From Collinsella sp. MSK.8.10 (GTDB lineage: Bacteria; Actinomycetota; Coriobacteriia; Coriobacteriales; Coriobacteriaceae): a DNA stretch of 64,000 nt. Positions 15,558 through 25,617 of the stretch are shown piece after piece (the stretch's first letter is position 1; each line of letters begins with the position of its first letter). The position numbers and the translations under genes were made by a program. The DNA is taken from the NCBI RefSeq assembly GCF_019041915.1, contig NZ_JAHPYF010000001.1:186001-250000 (forward strand), read 5' to 3'. Under the pieces are notes generated by a model. That model was not told the DNA's origin, did not search any database, and worked only from the letters and a program-made list of their open reading frames with translations.

Positions 15558-17473
15558 ATTACCTTCTGAAACATATGGCGCACCTTGTCCAGGCGGCTGT
15601 TTGGACGGCGGGGCTGGATGACCGGCTGACCGACAGCGGCCTGATATCCTTTCAGCTCTGTAAGGCATACGCTCCGCCCGTTGGTGTAAAAGGCCAGATC
15701 AGTACGGTATGCCTGTATACAGCGGGCGGGAATCTCGCCAGTAAAGACAACTTCATCCTTTTTTACCTGGGCCGTTTCGATGGTGGCACAGTATTTCGGT
15801 GCATCATGATAAGCCCTGGAAAGGTATTCCTGGGGCGCATAGAGGGTGAAGGAGAGATAAGGTTCCAGCAGCTGCGTCCCCGATTCCTTCAATGCCTGTT
15901 CCAATACAATCGGGGCCAATGAGCGGAAGTCCGCCGGCGTGCTGACCGGACTGTAATAAAGCCCGTATTCAAAGCAAATCTTACAGTCCGTTACGTTCCA
16001 GCCGAACAAGCCCTGCTCCAGCCCGTAACGGATACCATCCCTGACAGCGTTTTGAAAACTCTGGTTCAAGTATCCCAGCGAAACCCGGCTCTCGTATTGT
16101 ACACCGGAGCCAAGCGGGAGTGGTGTAACAGACAGTCCTATGGATGCCCAAAACGGGTTGGGCGGCACCTCGATATGGATGGTGTGGCTGGCTGCTTTGA
16201 GCGGCCGCTCCATATAAATGAGGGAGGGTTCCTTTACCACTGTTTCAAGCTTGTATTTTTCCGACAGCAAAGCGGAAACAACCTCCAACTGCACCCGGCC
16301 CAAAAAAGAAAGAATGATCTCATGGGTGATGGAATCCACTTCGCAGCGCAAAAGCGGGTCAGTATCCGCAAGTTGCGTAAGAGCGTCCAGCAGCCGTTCT
16401 CTTTGCGCTGCCGTTTTCGGCGCAATCGTCGTCCGCAGCATGGGGAGGGGGTCCTCGCGCCACCTTTTACGAGGGAGCCGGGTTGGGTCCCCTAATACAT
16501 CGTTTAACCTCACGCTGTCGCTGGGAAGGATAACAATTTCACCCGGATAAGCGGTGTCTGTCCGAACAATTTCCCCTTTGGATGGAATACGCATCTCTGT
16601 GATTTTCAGCTTTTCTCTCCCGGCCAGAGCCACCGTATCCCGCAGGCGCAGCGTTCCGCTGTATAGCCGCAAATAGATGAGCCGCTGGCCACAATCTGTA
16701 TACTCCACCTTGAAAACGCTGCCGCATAGGGCGTCGCTCCCCTGTTCCCCAATCGGTTGGAACAGCCCTGTCACCGCATCCATCAACGGTTGAATGCCAA
16801 GGCCCTTTTTGGCGCTGCCATGATAGACCGGGAACAGGGAGGCGTCTTGAACCCGCCGCTGTTCCTCCTGCGCAAGTTCTTCCCGGCTGATTGGTTCTCC
16901 TGCGATATACTTTTCCAATAATTCATCGTTATTTTCGATGACCGCATCCCATGCTTCTATGTCGGTATTTTCCTCCAGGACTATTTCCGGGGACAGCGAC
17001 ACCGTCTGCTTGATGATAATATCGGCGGAGAGCTTATCCCGAACAGACTGATACACGCCCTGCAAATCAACGCCAGCCTGGTCGATCTTATTGATAAAGA
17101 TAACGGTGGGAATGTCCATTTTCCGCAGGGCATGGAACAGAATACGGGTCTGGGCCTGCACACCATCTTTAGCGGAGATCACCAAGATGGCCCCATCTAA
17201 AACAGCCAAAGAGCGGTACACCTCCGCCAAAAAATCCATGTGGCCGGGCGTATCCACAATGTTGACTTTACATCTGTGCCACTGGAAGGAAGTGACTGCC
17301 GCTTGAATGGTAATCCCACGCTGCCGCTCCAAAAGCATGGTGTCCGTCCTCGTTGTCCCTTTTTCGACGCTCCCCGGTTCTGAAATGGCTCCGCTGGCAT
17401 ATAGCAGGCTCTCCGTCAAGGTTGTCTTTCCAGCGTCTACATGGGCAAGAATCCCGATATTGATAATGTTCAT
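15554..17473 (-). CDS. tet(W): Tet(W) tetracycline ribosomal protection protein
   Basis: The 639-residue protein has exactly the length of Tet(W) and is near-identical by eye to the remembered reference through the whole chain. The N-terminal translation-GTPase domain has G1 AHVDAGKT, G2 RGITIQ, G3 DTPGH and G4 NKID; EF-G-like domains and the C-terminal loop follow. It dislodges tetracyclines from the 30S subunit. ATG 17473 was chosen over a frame extending 8 codons upstream, because GGAGG lies just before it. The gene and its leader are AT-richer than the surrounding element. Expression is likely controlled by the upstream attenuator. Confidence 0.95.
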   Translation of the reverse strand: MNIINIGILAHVDAGKTTLTESLLYASGAISEPGSVEKGTTRTDTMLLERQRGITIQAAVTSFQWHRCKVNIVDTPGHMDFLAEVYRSLAVLDGAILVISAKDGVQAQTRILFHALRKMDIPTVIFINKIDQAGVDLQGVYQSVRDKLSADIIIKQTVSLSPEIVLEENTDIEAWDAVIENNDELLEKYIAGEPISREELAQEEQRRVQDASLFPVYHGSAKKGLGIQPLMDAVTGLFQPIGEQGSDALCGSVFKVEYTDCGQRLIYLRLYSGTLRLRDTVALAGREKLKITEMRIPSKGEIVRTDTAYPGEIVILPSDSVRLNDVLGDPTRLPRKRWREDPLPMLRTTIAPKTAAQRERLLDALTQLADTDPLLRCEVDSITHEIILSFLGRVQLEVVSALLSEKYKLETVVKEPSLIYMERPLKAASHTIHIEVPPNPFWASIGLSVTPLPLGSGVQYESRVSLGYLNQSFQNAVRDGIRYGLEQGLFGWNVTDCKICFEYGLYYSPVSTPADFRSLAPIVLEQALKESGTQLLEPYLSFTLYAPQEYLSRAYHDAPKYCATIETAQVKKDEVVFTGEIPARCIQAYRTDLAFYTNGRSVCLTELKGYQAAVGQPVIQPRRPNSRLDKVRHMFQKVM

Positions 17474-17511
17474 GTCTATCCTCCATACAAGGCCCAAATG
17501 GGCGCAAAAAT

Positions 17512-17541
17512 CCCCAGCGGCTAATACTTTTACCGCTGGGG
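17512..17541 (-). terminator. Attenuator hairpin before tet(W)
   Basis: On the minus strand CCCCAGCGG, a 12-base loop and CCGCTGGGG are followed by ATTTTTG, giving a terminator-like stem about 40 bases before the tet(W) start. A second hairpin (GCCCC TTGCA GGGGC, 17648-17662) follows the leader peptide and precedes a TTTTT run. Such stems control read-through in tet(M)-class leaders. Confidence 0.65.
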
Positions 17542-17689
17542 ATCATGACTTCGGACAAACAGAAGTATGACGGCTTACATGAGCCGCTGTCCGTCACGAT
17601 ATTTACTAAAAAGGCAAAAGTATTCTTAAATTGGGTACAAAAACTAAGCCCCTGCAAGGGGCAATCATTTTTGCGCCCATTATCAAATT

Positions 17690-17713
17690 TTATTTAAGAA
17701 TACCTTGCCGCAT
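17690..17713 (-). CDS. tet(W) leader peptide
   Basis: Seven codons encode MRQGILK, with AAGGAG upstream. The frame sits between the promoter and the attenuator stems. In tet(M)-type systems ribosome progress on such a leader decides whether transcription reads into the resistance gene. Confidence 0.6.
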   Translation of the reverse strand: MRQGILK

Positions 17714-17741
17714 ATTTTTTACTCCTTTTCTGTATTAAATC

Positions 17742-17770
17742 ATTGTATCACATCAGTTTTAGGAAAGCAA
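17742..17770 (-). promoter_or_regulatory. tet(W) promoter
   Basis: On the minus strand TTGCTT and TACAAT are separated by exactly 17 bases, about 30 bases before the leader peptide. Confidence 0.7.
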
Positions 17771-18125
17771 GTACCTAAAAGAAATTTTTCTTCCCCTTAT
17801 ATGTAACAATCATACCGGCTTCCTAGCGTTCAGAATGTTTTCTGCTGTCTGCTGTGGTGTTTGGTTGGAATTGTCCAACCAAAAGCCGATCCGTGGTGTT
17901 GTCTGCATTTTACTAAATACAAATTCAATGTATACAGAAAGATATAAGGAGTGGGAGGGATTCCGCCGTAGTTGGCATTGTAGGAAAATCCAAAAGTTTA
18001 GATTTTCCCACAATGCTTATCTTTTGGTCTTTGGTTCGGAATAGTGTAGTGCTGGCGGTCTATCTCTTGTTTTCGGTTGCTTGCTTCCTTACCGTACATG
18101 AGCATTGAGAGAAGGAGACAAGCAG
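17771..18125. other. Junction of tet(W) insert with the element
   Basis: No intact gene is seen. A minus-strand stretch near 17815-17900 encodes RIGFWLDNSNQTPQQTAENI, which looks like the C-terminus of a small P-loop kinase-type protein with its body missing. The AT-rich composition ends near 18060-18130, marking the probable right limit of the insert. Confidence 0.35.
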
Positions 18126-18395
18126 ATGTTGGGTTACGAAGAAAAGATATAGCGCCTCGAACTGCTCGACGCGGTGGCAGATGCCGGGAGGCTGGCGAGG
18201 GGCCTGGACCAGCTGCTCGAGTCCCTGGCTCACGCCGACCAGCTGGACCCGCTCGACGTCGAGGGGGTCCTGGCCCTGAGGTCTATAAGCGAGAGGTGTG
18301 CCGAGCGCATCGGCGACGCGGCGCGCATCCTGGAGGCTCAGAACGAGGTCCTCTATGCGGAGGAGCGGGCCAAAGTCAAACCGCGCGATAACTGA
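18126..18395 (+). pseudogene. Small element protein with an amber codon
   Basis: ATG 18126 opens MLGYEEKI, then codon 9 is TAG, and the same frame continues for about 80 codons of coherent helical protein (LELLDAVADAGRLARGLDQL..DQLDPLDVEGVLALRSISERC) to 18395. A CAG-to-TAG change would explain it. A GTG at 18174 could restart a 73-residue product. The family is unrecognised. Confidence 0.5.
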
Positions 18396-18572
18396 GGAAC
18401 GAAACCCGGTCCGGAAACTGTTCCTTGATTCCGGCCGGATGATCTTCTCCGCCGCCCGGTGTCGCATTGTGTCCGAGCGGCTGATGTCCCCCTATTCCCA
18501 GTGCCGCGGCGTACCGCTGCGTTATAATTCAGAAAACGCATTTGTATTGCATTTCGAGGGATAGAGGCGCGA

Positions 18573-18785
18573 ATGTCTAACGGCTATAAGGAGCTCATCA
18601 AGGGTAACCCCGGCGAGACCGAGATCAGGAGCTTCCTGGTAAACGGCGACCAGGTATCTGTGACCCTGCGCATCCCCGACACCCTGCGCGACGCGGCGAA
18701 GGAGGAGGCTGCCCTTCGCGGCATGAGCTTCTCCGCCTTTGTGCGCACTTGCATGATCGAAGAGCTCGCGAAGAAGGGACAATAG
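18573..18785 (+). CDS. Ribbon-helix-helix protein heading the defence operon
   Basis: In this 70-residue protein the segment DQVSVTLRIPDTLRDAAKEE..GMSFSAFVRTCMIEEL fits a CopG/Arc-type RHH fold. A TATAAT hexamer lies at 18523-18528 and a GAGG site precedes the start. The next gene starts 3 bases after its stop, so it likely controls the restriction genes. Confidence 0.65.
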   Translation: MSNGYKELIKGNPGETEIRSFLVNGDQVSVTLRIPDTLRDAAKEEAALRGMSFSAFVRTCMIEELAKKGQ

Positions 18786-18788
18786 CCC

Positions 18789-20914
18789 GTGACGGAGCCA
18801 ATGCACGACATCTCGGTCGAAGGCTTCATAGAGTCCTTCGACCGCCGATACCCGACTTTCATTCTCAAGACGTTGCTGTGCGACCGCACTACGGGGCGCA
18901 ACATCATATGGGCCGACAACGAATACGAGGCCCTAGGCGACGGCTACATGGGCGATGACGAGATGACCGTCGAGAAGATCACGGGCATGAACTCCGGCGT
19001 CATCAAGCCGCGCATCGCCAAAGAGCAGGAGAAGCAATCCCAGCGCACCAAGAGCCGCGCCGAGGTGTTCACCCCGTCATGGCTGTGCAATCAGATGAAC
19101 AACGACTTGGACGAGGCTTGGTTCGGCCGGCGCGATGTCTTCAACACCGAGATCGTTGCGGATGATGGCGCCAATACATGGACGCCGACTAGTGATCCAA
19201 TCGAATTTCCAAAGTCAAAGGGACACGGCTGGCGCGCATACGTGGAGGCTACGCGGCTCGAGATCACGTGTGGCGAGGCGCCGTTTGTGTGCTCGCGCTA
19301 CGACACCGTGACGGGAGACGAGCTACCCGTAAGCGAGCGCGTAGGCTTCCTTGACCGCAAGCTTCGCGTTGTGACCGAGAAGACCAAGACTCGCAAGGAA
19401 TGGGTGCGCCGGGCCCTCGACGCGCTGCGCGCGACGTACGGCTTCGAGTACCAGGGCGACAACCTGCTTATTGCTCGCGTCAATGTGCTCGAGACGTTCG
19501 TCGAGCATCTCCGCAATCGCTGGGGGTCGGGCCCCCAACAGGACGAGCTCGAGCAGGCGGCATGGATCGTTTCCTGGAACTTCTGGCAGATGAACGGCTT
19601 CACAGACGCCGTGCCCACCAACAAGATGGGCGCCGAGGTGGAGTCGACCCTGGGGACGTTCGAGGAGCCCGAGCCGGAGCCGATGCAACCGTCGCTTTTC
19701 GACCTGTTCGATGACGTATTCCCCGACGAGACAACCGAAGAGACCAAAGAAGAGGAGCCAAGGGAAACGGTTCCCCTCTGCGTGATATACGACTGGCAGA
19801 ACGGCGAGCCCTTCGAGTTCGCCGCATTGAAAGGTGAGGCAGCAATTATGGGAAAGAAGTTCTATGCGGTAATCGGTAATCCCCATATCAGCTTTCAGTG
19901 GCGGAACAAGATTCTGGCAATAAGACCTATGCACCGCCCATCTATCACGAGTTTATGGACTCGGCGTTCAAGGTTTCCGACAAGGTGGAGCTTGTCACTC
20001 CCGCTAGATTCCTATTTGACGCCGGCTCAACCCCAAAGGCCTGGAACAGGAAGATGCTTAACGACCCCCATTTCAAAGTGATGAGCTATAAAGCGGATGC
20101 GTCCAGCGCCTTTCCGAATACCGACATCAAGGGCGGTGTTGCCGTTACCTATCGAGATGCTGATCGGGATTTCGGTGCGATAGAAGTGTTCACACATTTC
20201 GATGAGCTTCGTACCATCAAAGAGAAGGTTGTAAAACATGGCATCCAACCCCTCGGCGATATCATCTTCGCGGCCGATAGCTACCACTTCACTGAAGCCA
20301 TGCACGAAGACCATCCCGAGATTCGTTATGTTGACGACGACCATGGTCTGTTGAGCAAGAACCACGACTATGACCTTAAGACAAACGTTCTCGACAACCT
20401 TAACAATGTAGTTTTCTTTGACGAGATGCCTGGCGACGGAGATAGTTGCATCAGAATCTTTGGCAGAGGTCGCGCCGGAAGAGCTTACAAGTTCATTTCC
20501 GCCAGATATATCGCTCCGCATCCGAACCTCGACAAATGGAAAGTACTTGTTCCTGCCGCCAACGGATCGGGCGCGCTTGGAGAAGTGCTTTCTACGCCCT
20601 TAATAGGGCGGCCCTTAATAGGGCATACGCAGTCCTTCATAAGCATTGGCAGTTTCAATTCCGAAGCGGAAGCTACGGCTCTCCTCAAATACATAAAATC
20701 GAAGTTCGCTCGGACCATGCTCGGAATTCTGAAGATTACGCAGCACAATCCCGCACCAAAATGGAAGTATGTCCCCCTACAGGACTTTACTTCTGACTCC
20801 GACATCGATTGGTCGCAGTCTGTTGCTGACATCGACCGTCAGCTCTATGCGAAGTACGGCCTCGACGACGAGGAGATTCAGTTCATCGAATCCCATGTGA
20901 AGGAGATGGACTAG
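18789..20914 (+). pseudogene. DNA adenine methyltransferase (restriction subunit M), frameshifted at NPPY
   Basis: This gene is split between two frames. The first frame (from GTG 18789, or ATG 18801) contains RAEVFTPSWLCNQMN, RLEITCGEAPFVCSRYD and VGFLDRKLRVV, the family's cofactor-side blocks, and reaches FYAVIGNP near 19882. The motif is then lost, because only four C occur at 19881-19884. Adding one C restores NPPYQ and joins the second frame (SGNKTYAPPIYHEFMD..LVTPARFLFDAGSTPKAWNRKML), which continues to 20914 as the target-recognition part. About 708 residues would result. Without repair, or slippage, catalysis should be lost. Known relatives are gamma-type N6-adenine methylases paired with helicase subunits. 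Confidence 0.8.
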
Positions 20915-20916
20915 CA

Positions 20917-23900
20917 ATGGCGAGCATCGACATCTCCCAGATCATCGAGACCACCGCTCCCGCGGTGCCGCAGATCTATGCCTACACCACGCCCGAGATC
21001 GTCCGCCACAACGGCTGGACCAAGATCGGCTACACCGAGCAGGACGTGCGCGAGCGAATCAAACAGCAAACGCACACCGCCGACGTGCAGTGGCATCTGG
21101 AGTGGAGCGGCAACGCCACGTGGGAGCACCGTGCGGGCACGTTCCATGACACCGACTTCCACGCCTACCTCGAGAAGCAGGGCGTCGAGCGCGAACCCAA
21201 GAAGGAATGGTTCAAGATTAGCGGCGAGGAGTCTCACCAGCAGTTCTACCGGTTCCGCGACACCGACGGCGTGCTGGACGCACCCGGCGCTGCCTCCTAC
21301 ACCCTGCGCGCCGAGCAGCAGCGCGCAGTGGAGCAGACGGGAGCCTTCGCCCGCGCCCATTGGGACGAGGGCGGCGCGCACGGCGGCGAGTTCCTGTGGA
21401 ACGCCAAGCCGCGCTTCGGCAAGACGCTCACCGCATACGACCTGTGCCGCAGTATCGGCGCGCAGAAGGTGCTCATCGTCACCAACCGCCCTGCCATCGC
21501 CAACTCCTGGTACGACGACTACGTGAAGTTCGTGGGCTTGGAGGGCGGCTACCGCTTCATCAGCGGCGTGGACGCTCTGACCGGCAAGCCCTACTGCCTC
21601 AGCCGCGAGGAGTACCTGCGCGCCATCCGCAACGACCCGGAAGGCCCCAAGGGGTTCATCGAGTTCGTGAGCCTTCAGGACCTCAAGGGCTCCATCCGCT
21701 TCGGCGGCGTGTACCAGAAGCTCGACGAGGTGGCCGACCTCACCTGGGACGTGCTCATCATCGACGAGGCACACGAGGGCGTGGACACCTTCAAGACCGA
21801 CGTGGCATTCGACCACATCAAGCGCCGCTTCACGCTGCACCTCTCTGGCACGCCCTTCAAGGCCATCGCAAACGAGAAGTTCGCCGACGACGCCATCTAC
21901 AACTGGACCTATGCCGACGAGCAGCAGGCCAAGCGTGACTGGCCTGCCGACTCTGAGCAGCCGAACCCCTACGCCAACCTCCCCAAGCTCAACCTGCTCA
22001 CCTACCAGATGAGCGACATCGTCGAGCAGGAGGCCCGCGGCGGCATGGAGATTGATGGCGAGCAGACCGAGTTCGCCTTCGACCTCAACGAGTTCTTCTC
22101 GACCAAGCACAACGGCGGCTTCGTGCACGACGCCGACGTGGATAAGTTCCTCGACGCGCTCACCACGCAGGAGAAGTTCCCGTTCTCGACACCCGGGCTG
22201 CGCGACGAGCTGCGTCACACGTTCTGGATGCTCAACCGCGTCGACTCCGCCCGCGCCCTCGCCAAGAAGCTGCAGGCGCACCCCGTCTTCAAGGATTACG
22301 AGGTGGTACTCGCTGCTGGCGACGGCAAGATCGACGCCGATGACGAGAACGAGAAATCGCTCGACAAGGTACGCCGCGCGATCAAGGACCACGACAGGAC
22401 CATCACCCTTTCGGTCGGCCAGCTGACCACGGGCGTGACCGTGCCGGAGTGGACCGCCGTGCTCATGCTCTCGAACATGGCGAGCCCCGCACTGTACATG
22501 CAGGCGGCCTTCCGCAGCCAGAACCCGTGCCTGTTCGACCTGGGCGGCGGCAACTACGCGCGCAAGGAGAACGCCTACGTCTTCGACTTCGACCCGGCGC
22601 GCACGCTTACTATCTTTGAGCAGTTCGCCAACGACCTGTACGGCGAGACCGCGCGCGGCGGCGGCGATGTCGAAACGCGCGAGCGCCATATCCGTCAGTT
22701 GCTGAACTTCTTCCCCGTCTACGGCGAGGACGAAGAGGGGCAGATGGTCGAGCTCGACGCCGAGCAGGTGCTCAGCGTGCCGAGGCGCATCCATGCCCGC
22801 GAGGTGGTCAGGCGCGGCTTTATGAGCAACTTCCTGTTCCAGAACATCGCGAGCGTCTTCCGCGCGCCGGCAGAGGTCGTGGAGATCATCCAGCGCTTCG
22901 ATCCCTACGAGCAGGGCAAGGCACAGAACGCCGAGAAGAACAAGGTCGAGATCGATGAGGGCACGGCCGACGAGCTCTCCATCAACGACGAGGGCGAGGT
23001 GGAGATTCCCGACGAGCAGGTCGTAGGCAAGGCTGCGGACATCTTCGGGCCGAAGGTCTACGGCGACATCGCCGTCGAATTCTCAGGCCACATGGACGAC
23101 ATCGCGAAAGCCCACGAGGCCGATGACGACGATCGGGTGATGCTCGACAACCTCAAGGAGGCCTTCAAGCAGAGCGTGACCGCGCCTCTGGTACAGGCCG
23201 CCAAGGAGAGCTACGGCAGCGAGCTCAAGCCGCGCCAGCAGCAGCAGATCGAGCGCAAGGTCCAGGCGGACGCCGACATCCAACTCAACCGCCAGGTCGG
23301 CAACTACCAGATTCAGGCGCGCCGCATCGAGCAGTCGCGCAAGGACGAGCTCAAGGCGGCGACAAGCGAGACCGAGCGCGCCGAGGTGAACAAGCGCCAT
23401 GACGAGCAGAAAGCGGAGGCGTTCCAGACGCTCGCCCAGAAGCTCGAGGACTCCCGCGAGGAGCTCGTGCAACGCGCCGGCGAGACCGTGGTGCGCGAGG
23501 TGGAGACGGCGAAGAAAGAGGACGAGAAGCAGGGCATCGAGGACAAGGTGCGCGCTCATCTGCGCGGCTTCTCGCGTACCATCCCGTCGTTCCTCATGGC
23601 CTACGGCGAAGAGGGCACGACGCTCGCGAACTTCGACACCGTGATCCCCGCTGACGTCTTCCAGGACGTCACGAGCATCACCGTTGATGAGTTCCGCTTT
23701 TTGCGTGATGGCGGCGACTACACCGATGGCGAGACCGGCGAGGTAAAGCGCTTCGTTGGGCACCTCTTCGACGAGGTCGTATTCAACGACTCCGTGAGCG
23801 AGTTCATCAAGCTGCGCGAACGCCTGGCCAATTACTTCGACGAGTCCCAGACAGAGGACATCTTCGACTACGTGCCGCCCCAGAAGACCAATCAGATCTT

Positions 23901-24300
23901 CACGCCGCGCAACGTCGTGGTTCAGATGGTGGACCTCTTCGAGAAGGAGAACCCGGGCTGCTTCGATGACCCGAGCCACACCTTCGCCGACCTGTATATG
24001 AAGTCTGGCCTCTACATCACCGAGATCATCAAGCGCCTGTACCGAAGCGAGGGCATGAAGGCCGCCTTCCCGGACGACCGCGAGCGTTTGGACCACATCC
24101 TGGAGCATCAGGTGTTCGGCATCGCGCCCACCAAGATTATCTACGAGATTGCCACCCACTTCATCCTGGGTTTCCACGACGAGGTCGGCCAAGGATGTGA
24201 CTCTAACTTCGAGCTCGCGGACGCCGCGGAGCTCGCCAAGGAGGGCACGCTGGAGGCATACGTCGAGCGCGTCTTCGGGCCCAAGCTGGGCGAGGCGTAG
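20917..24300 (+). CDS. GIY-YIG nuclease / DEAD-box helicase / methylase-like fusion (restriction subunit)
   Basis: This is a 1127-residue protein. The N-terminus (about 18-80) has a GIY-YIG-like T5orf172 pattern: IYAYTT, then GWTKIGYTEQDVRERIKQQ. A superfamily 2 helicase follows: a Gln-rich entry EQQRAVEQT, Walker A-like PRFGKTLTAYDL at about 165, DEAHEG at about 286, SGTPFKAI at about 309 and QAAFRSQNP at about 528. A charged coiled-coil region covers about 770-880. The last 160 residues resemble the N6-methylase N-half (QIFTPRNVVVQMVDLF, FADLYMKSGLYITEIIKRL), without NPPY. The gene starts 2 bases after the methyltransferase stop with AAGGAGA upstream. It is probably the translocating restriction subunit. 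Confidence 0.8.
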   Translation: MASIDISQIIETTAPAVPQIYAYTTPEIVRHNGWTKIGYTEQDVRERIKQQTHTADVQWHLEWSGNATWEHRAGTFHDTDFHAYLEKQGVEREPKKEWFKISGEESHQQFYRFRDTDGVLDAPGAASYTLRAEQQRAVEQTGAFARAHWDEGGAHGGEFLWNAKPRFGKTLTAYDLCRSIGAQKVLIVTNRPAIANSWYDDYVKFVGLEGGYRFISGVDALTGKPYCLSREEYLRAIRNDPEGPKGFIEFVSLQDLKGSIRFGGVYQKLDEVADLTWDVLIIDEAHEGVDTFKTDVAFDHIKRRFTLHLSGTPFKAIANEKFADDAIYNWTYADEQQAKRDWPADSEQPNPYANLPKLNLLTYQMSDIVEQEARGGMEIDGEQTEFAFDLNEFFSTKHNGGFVHDADVDKFLDALTTQEKFPFSTPGLRDELRHTFWMLNRVDSARALAKKLQAHPVFKDYEVVLAAGDGKIDADDENEKSLDKVRRAIKDHDRTITLSVGQLTTGVTVPEWTAVLMLSNMASPALYMQAAFRSQNPCLFDLGGGNYARKENAYVFDFDPARTLTIFEQFANDLYGETARGGGDVETRERHIRQLLNFFPVYGEDEEGQMVELDAEQVLSVPRRIHAREVVRRGFMSNFLFQNIASVFRAPAEVVEIIQRFDPYEQGKAQNAEKNKVEIDEGTADELSINDEGEVEIPDEQVVGKAADIFGPKVYGDIAVEFSGHMDDIAKAHEADDDDRVMLDNLKEAFKQSVTAPLVQAAKESYGSELKPRQQQQIERKVQADADIQLNRQVGNYQIQARRIEQSRKDELKAATSETERAEVNKRHDEQKAEAFQTLAQKLEDSREELVQRAGETVVREVETAKKEDEKQGIEDKVRAHLRGFSRTIPSFLMAYGEEGTTLANFDTVIPADVFQDVTSITVDEFRFLRDGGDYTDGETGEVKRFVGHLFDEVVFNDSVSEFIKLRERLANYFDESQTEDIFDYVPPQKTNQIFTPRNVVVQMVDLFEKENPGCFDDPSHTFADLYMKSGLYITEIIKRLYRSEGMKAAFPDDRERLDHILEHQVFGIAPTKIIYEIATHFILGFHDEVGQGCDSNFELADAAELAKEGTLEAYVERVFGPKLGEA

Positions 24301-24303
24301 CGC

Positions 24304-25617
24304 GTGGCGGAAGTAGTCGACAGCAAACAGGATGGGCGTGCAGAGGCTGCGCGAGCGGCGGTGAGTGCGGCACGGCGTGAGGATACCGAACTTTGCGCCC
24401 GCCTGGTCTTTCGCGTCTCGCGCAATGAGCTAAGGCGCGTGGGGATCACCACGCCCATCGCTCTCTACGATGAGCTGAAGCAGGTCTTCTGGAACGCAGA
24501 CGAGGGCGTCACCCTGGGCGACCACCTCTCTGTCGGGTTCGGCAAGGTCGACCGCCGCCGTCAGGTGCGCGCCTTCGCCGAGCGCCATGCGGACGAGCCC
24601 AGAAACGTCGCCGCGAAAGCCTACGAGCGCGAATACGGCTTCAGCGCAGGCATCGCCGCGATATGGCTCGACCTGTTCGCCGAGCCCGCGGACGTGAGCT
24701 TCTCGGAGTGGCTTGGCGTCGAGGTCGCTGAATGCCCGACGGGCGCCCCGGCCTCCCGTGCGGATGTGCCCGTAGCGCACGACACCGAGCGCGAGGCACC
24801 CACCCTCGAGGGCTTCCTTGCCCGGGAGCTTGCCGGCCGCATCTGCGACGAAGGCCTCGTGCGTCGGCGCTTCGCCTTCGAGTTTCCCGACGATCCGCCC
24901 GAAGCGCTCGACCGCGGCATCGAGGATGCGGGCTACTACGAGGACCGCGGCTTGCTCTTCCGAGAAGGGAGCACCCCGAACGACCACTTCACGCGGCTGC
25001 TGGCCGAGCATCCGTCTTTCGCGAAGGGCGACGCCGGCTTCGAGAACGCCGTGTGGCAGCACCCCGCCTTCCGCCAGGTGCTGCGCCAGGCGCTTTCGGA
25101 CCACCGCTTACTTCTCTACGAGGGCGACAGCTACATCTCGTTCTCGCGGCTGCACGACGTGCTAGGCGCGCGCATGGCGGACATCGAGTCGTACGCGCCC
25201 GCGGTGAGCGTGGATGCGCCCGAAGGCGAGCCCTTCACCGTGGCGAGCCTGCGCGCGGGCGGCGCCACTCCGCATCCGCTGTACGGGCTGGACATGCCCG
25301 ACGACTTCTACGAGGGACTGCTCGACGCGGGAGGGCTCCTGCGCAGCTGCACGCTCGCCGGAACCAAGGTGTTCGTCGCCGGAGGCGAGGGGCGGCTTTC
25401 CGCAGCCGACCTCATCGAGTGGATCGTCGCCCACCATGAGGGAATCGAGCGCGATGACCTGCCGAGACTGCTCGCGAACGATCTGGGCATCACGTGCCCG
25501 GCACCGCTTCTGACGACGACCATTTACAACTCCGACGTCTACTACGACGACATCGGGGACGCATATTACTCATCCATGGAGGCATGGAAGAAGGAGGCAC
25601 GAAATGAGCTTGCTTGA
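24304..25617 (+). CDS. Unrecognised 437-residue defence-operon protein
   Basis: The gene starts at GTG 24304, three bases after the helicase-nuclease stop, and overlaps the next gene by 14 bases. The protein is acidic and soluble, with no P-loop and no nuclease motif that I can see. The C-terminus (DLIEWIVAHHEGIERDDLPR..LLTTTIYNSDVYYDDIGDAYY) looks like tandem helical winged-helix repeats, possibly DNA-binding. The strict coupling implies it acts with its neighbours. Confidence 0.6.
   Translation: MAEVVDSKQDGRAEAARAAVSAARREDTELCARLVFRVSRNELRRVGITTPIALYDELKQVFWNADEGVTLGDHLSVGFGKVDRRRQVRAFAERHADEPRNVAAKAYEREYGFSAGIAAIWLDLFAEPADVSFSEWLGVEVAECPTGAPASRADVPVAHDTEREAPTLEGFLARELAGRICDEGLVRRRFAFEFPDDPPEALDRGIEDAGYYEDRGLLFREGSTPNDHFTRLLAEHPSFAKGDAGFENAVWQHPAFRQVLRQALSDHRLLLYEGDSYISFSRLHDVLGARMADIESYAPAVSVDAPEGEPFTVASLRAGGATPHPLYGLDMPDDFYEGLLDAGGLLRSCTLAGTKVFVAGGEGRLSAADLIEWIVAHHEGIERDDLPRLLANDLGITCPAPLLTTTIYNSDVYYDDIGDAYYSSMEAWKKEARNELA

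Noticed and set aside
20911..22794. 627-codon minus-strand frame opposite the helicase-nuclease
   Set aside because: It is an antisense shadow; the plus strand has helicase motifs in order.
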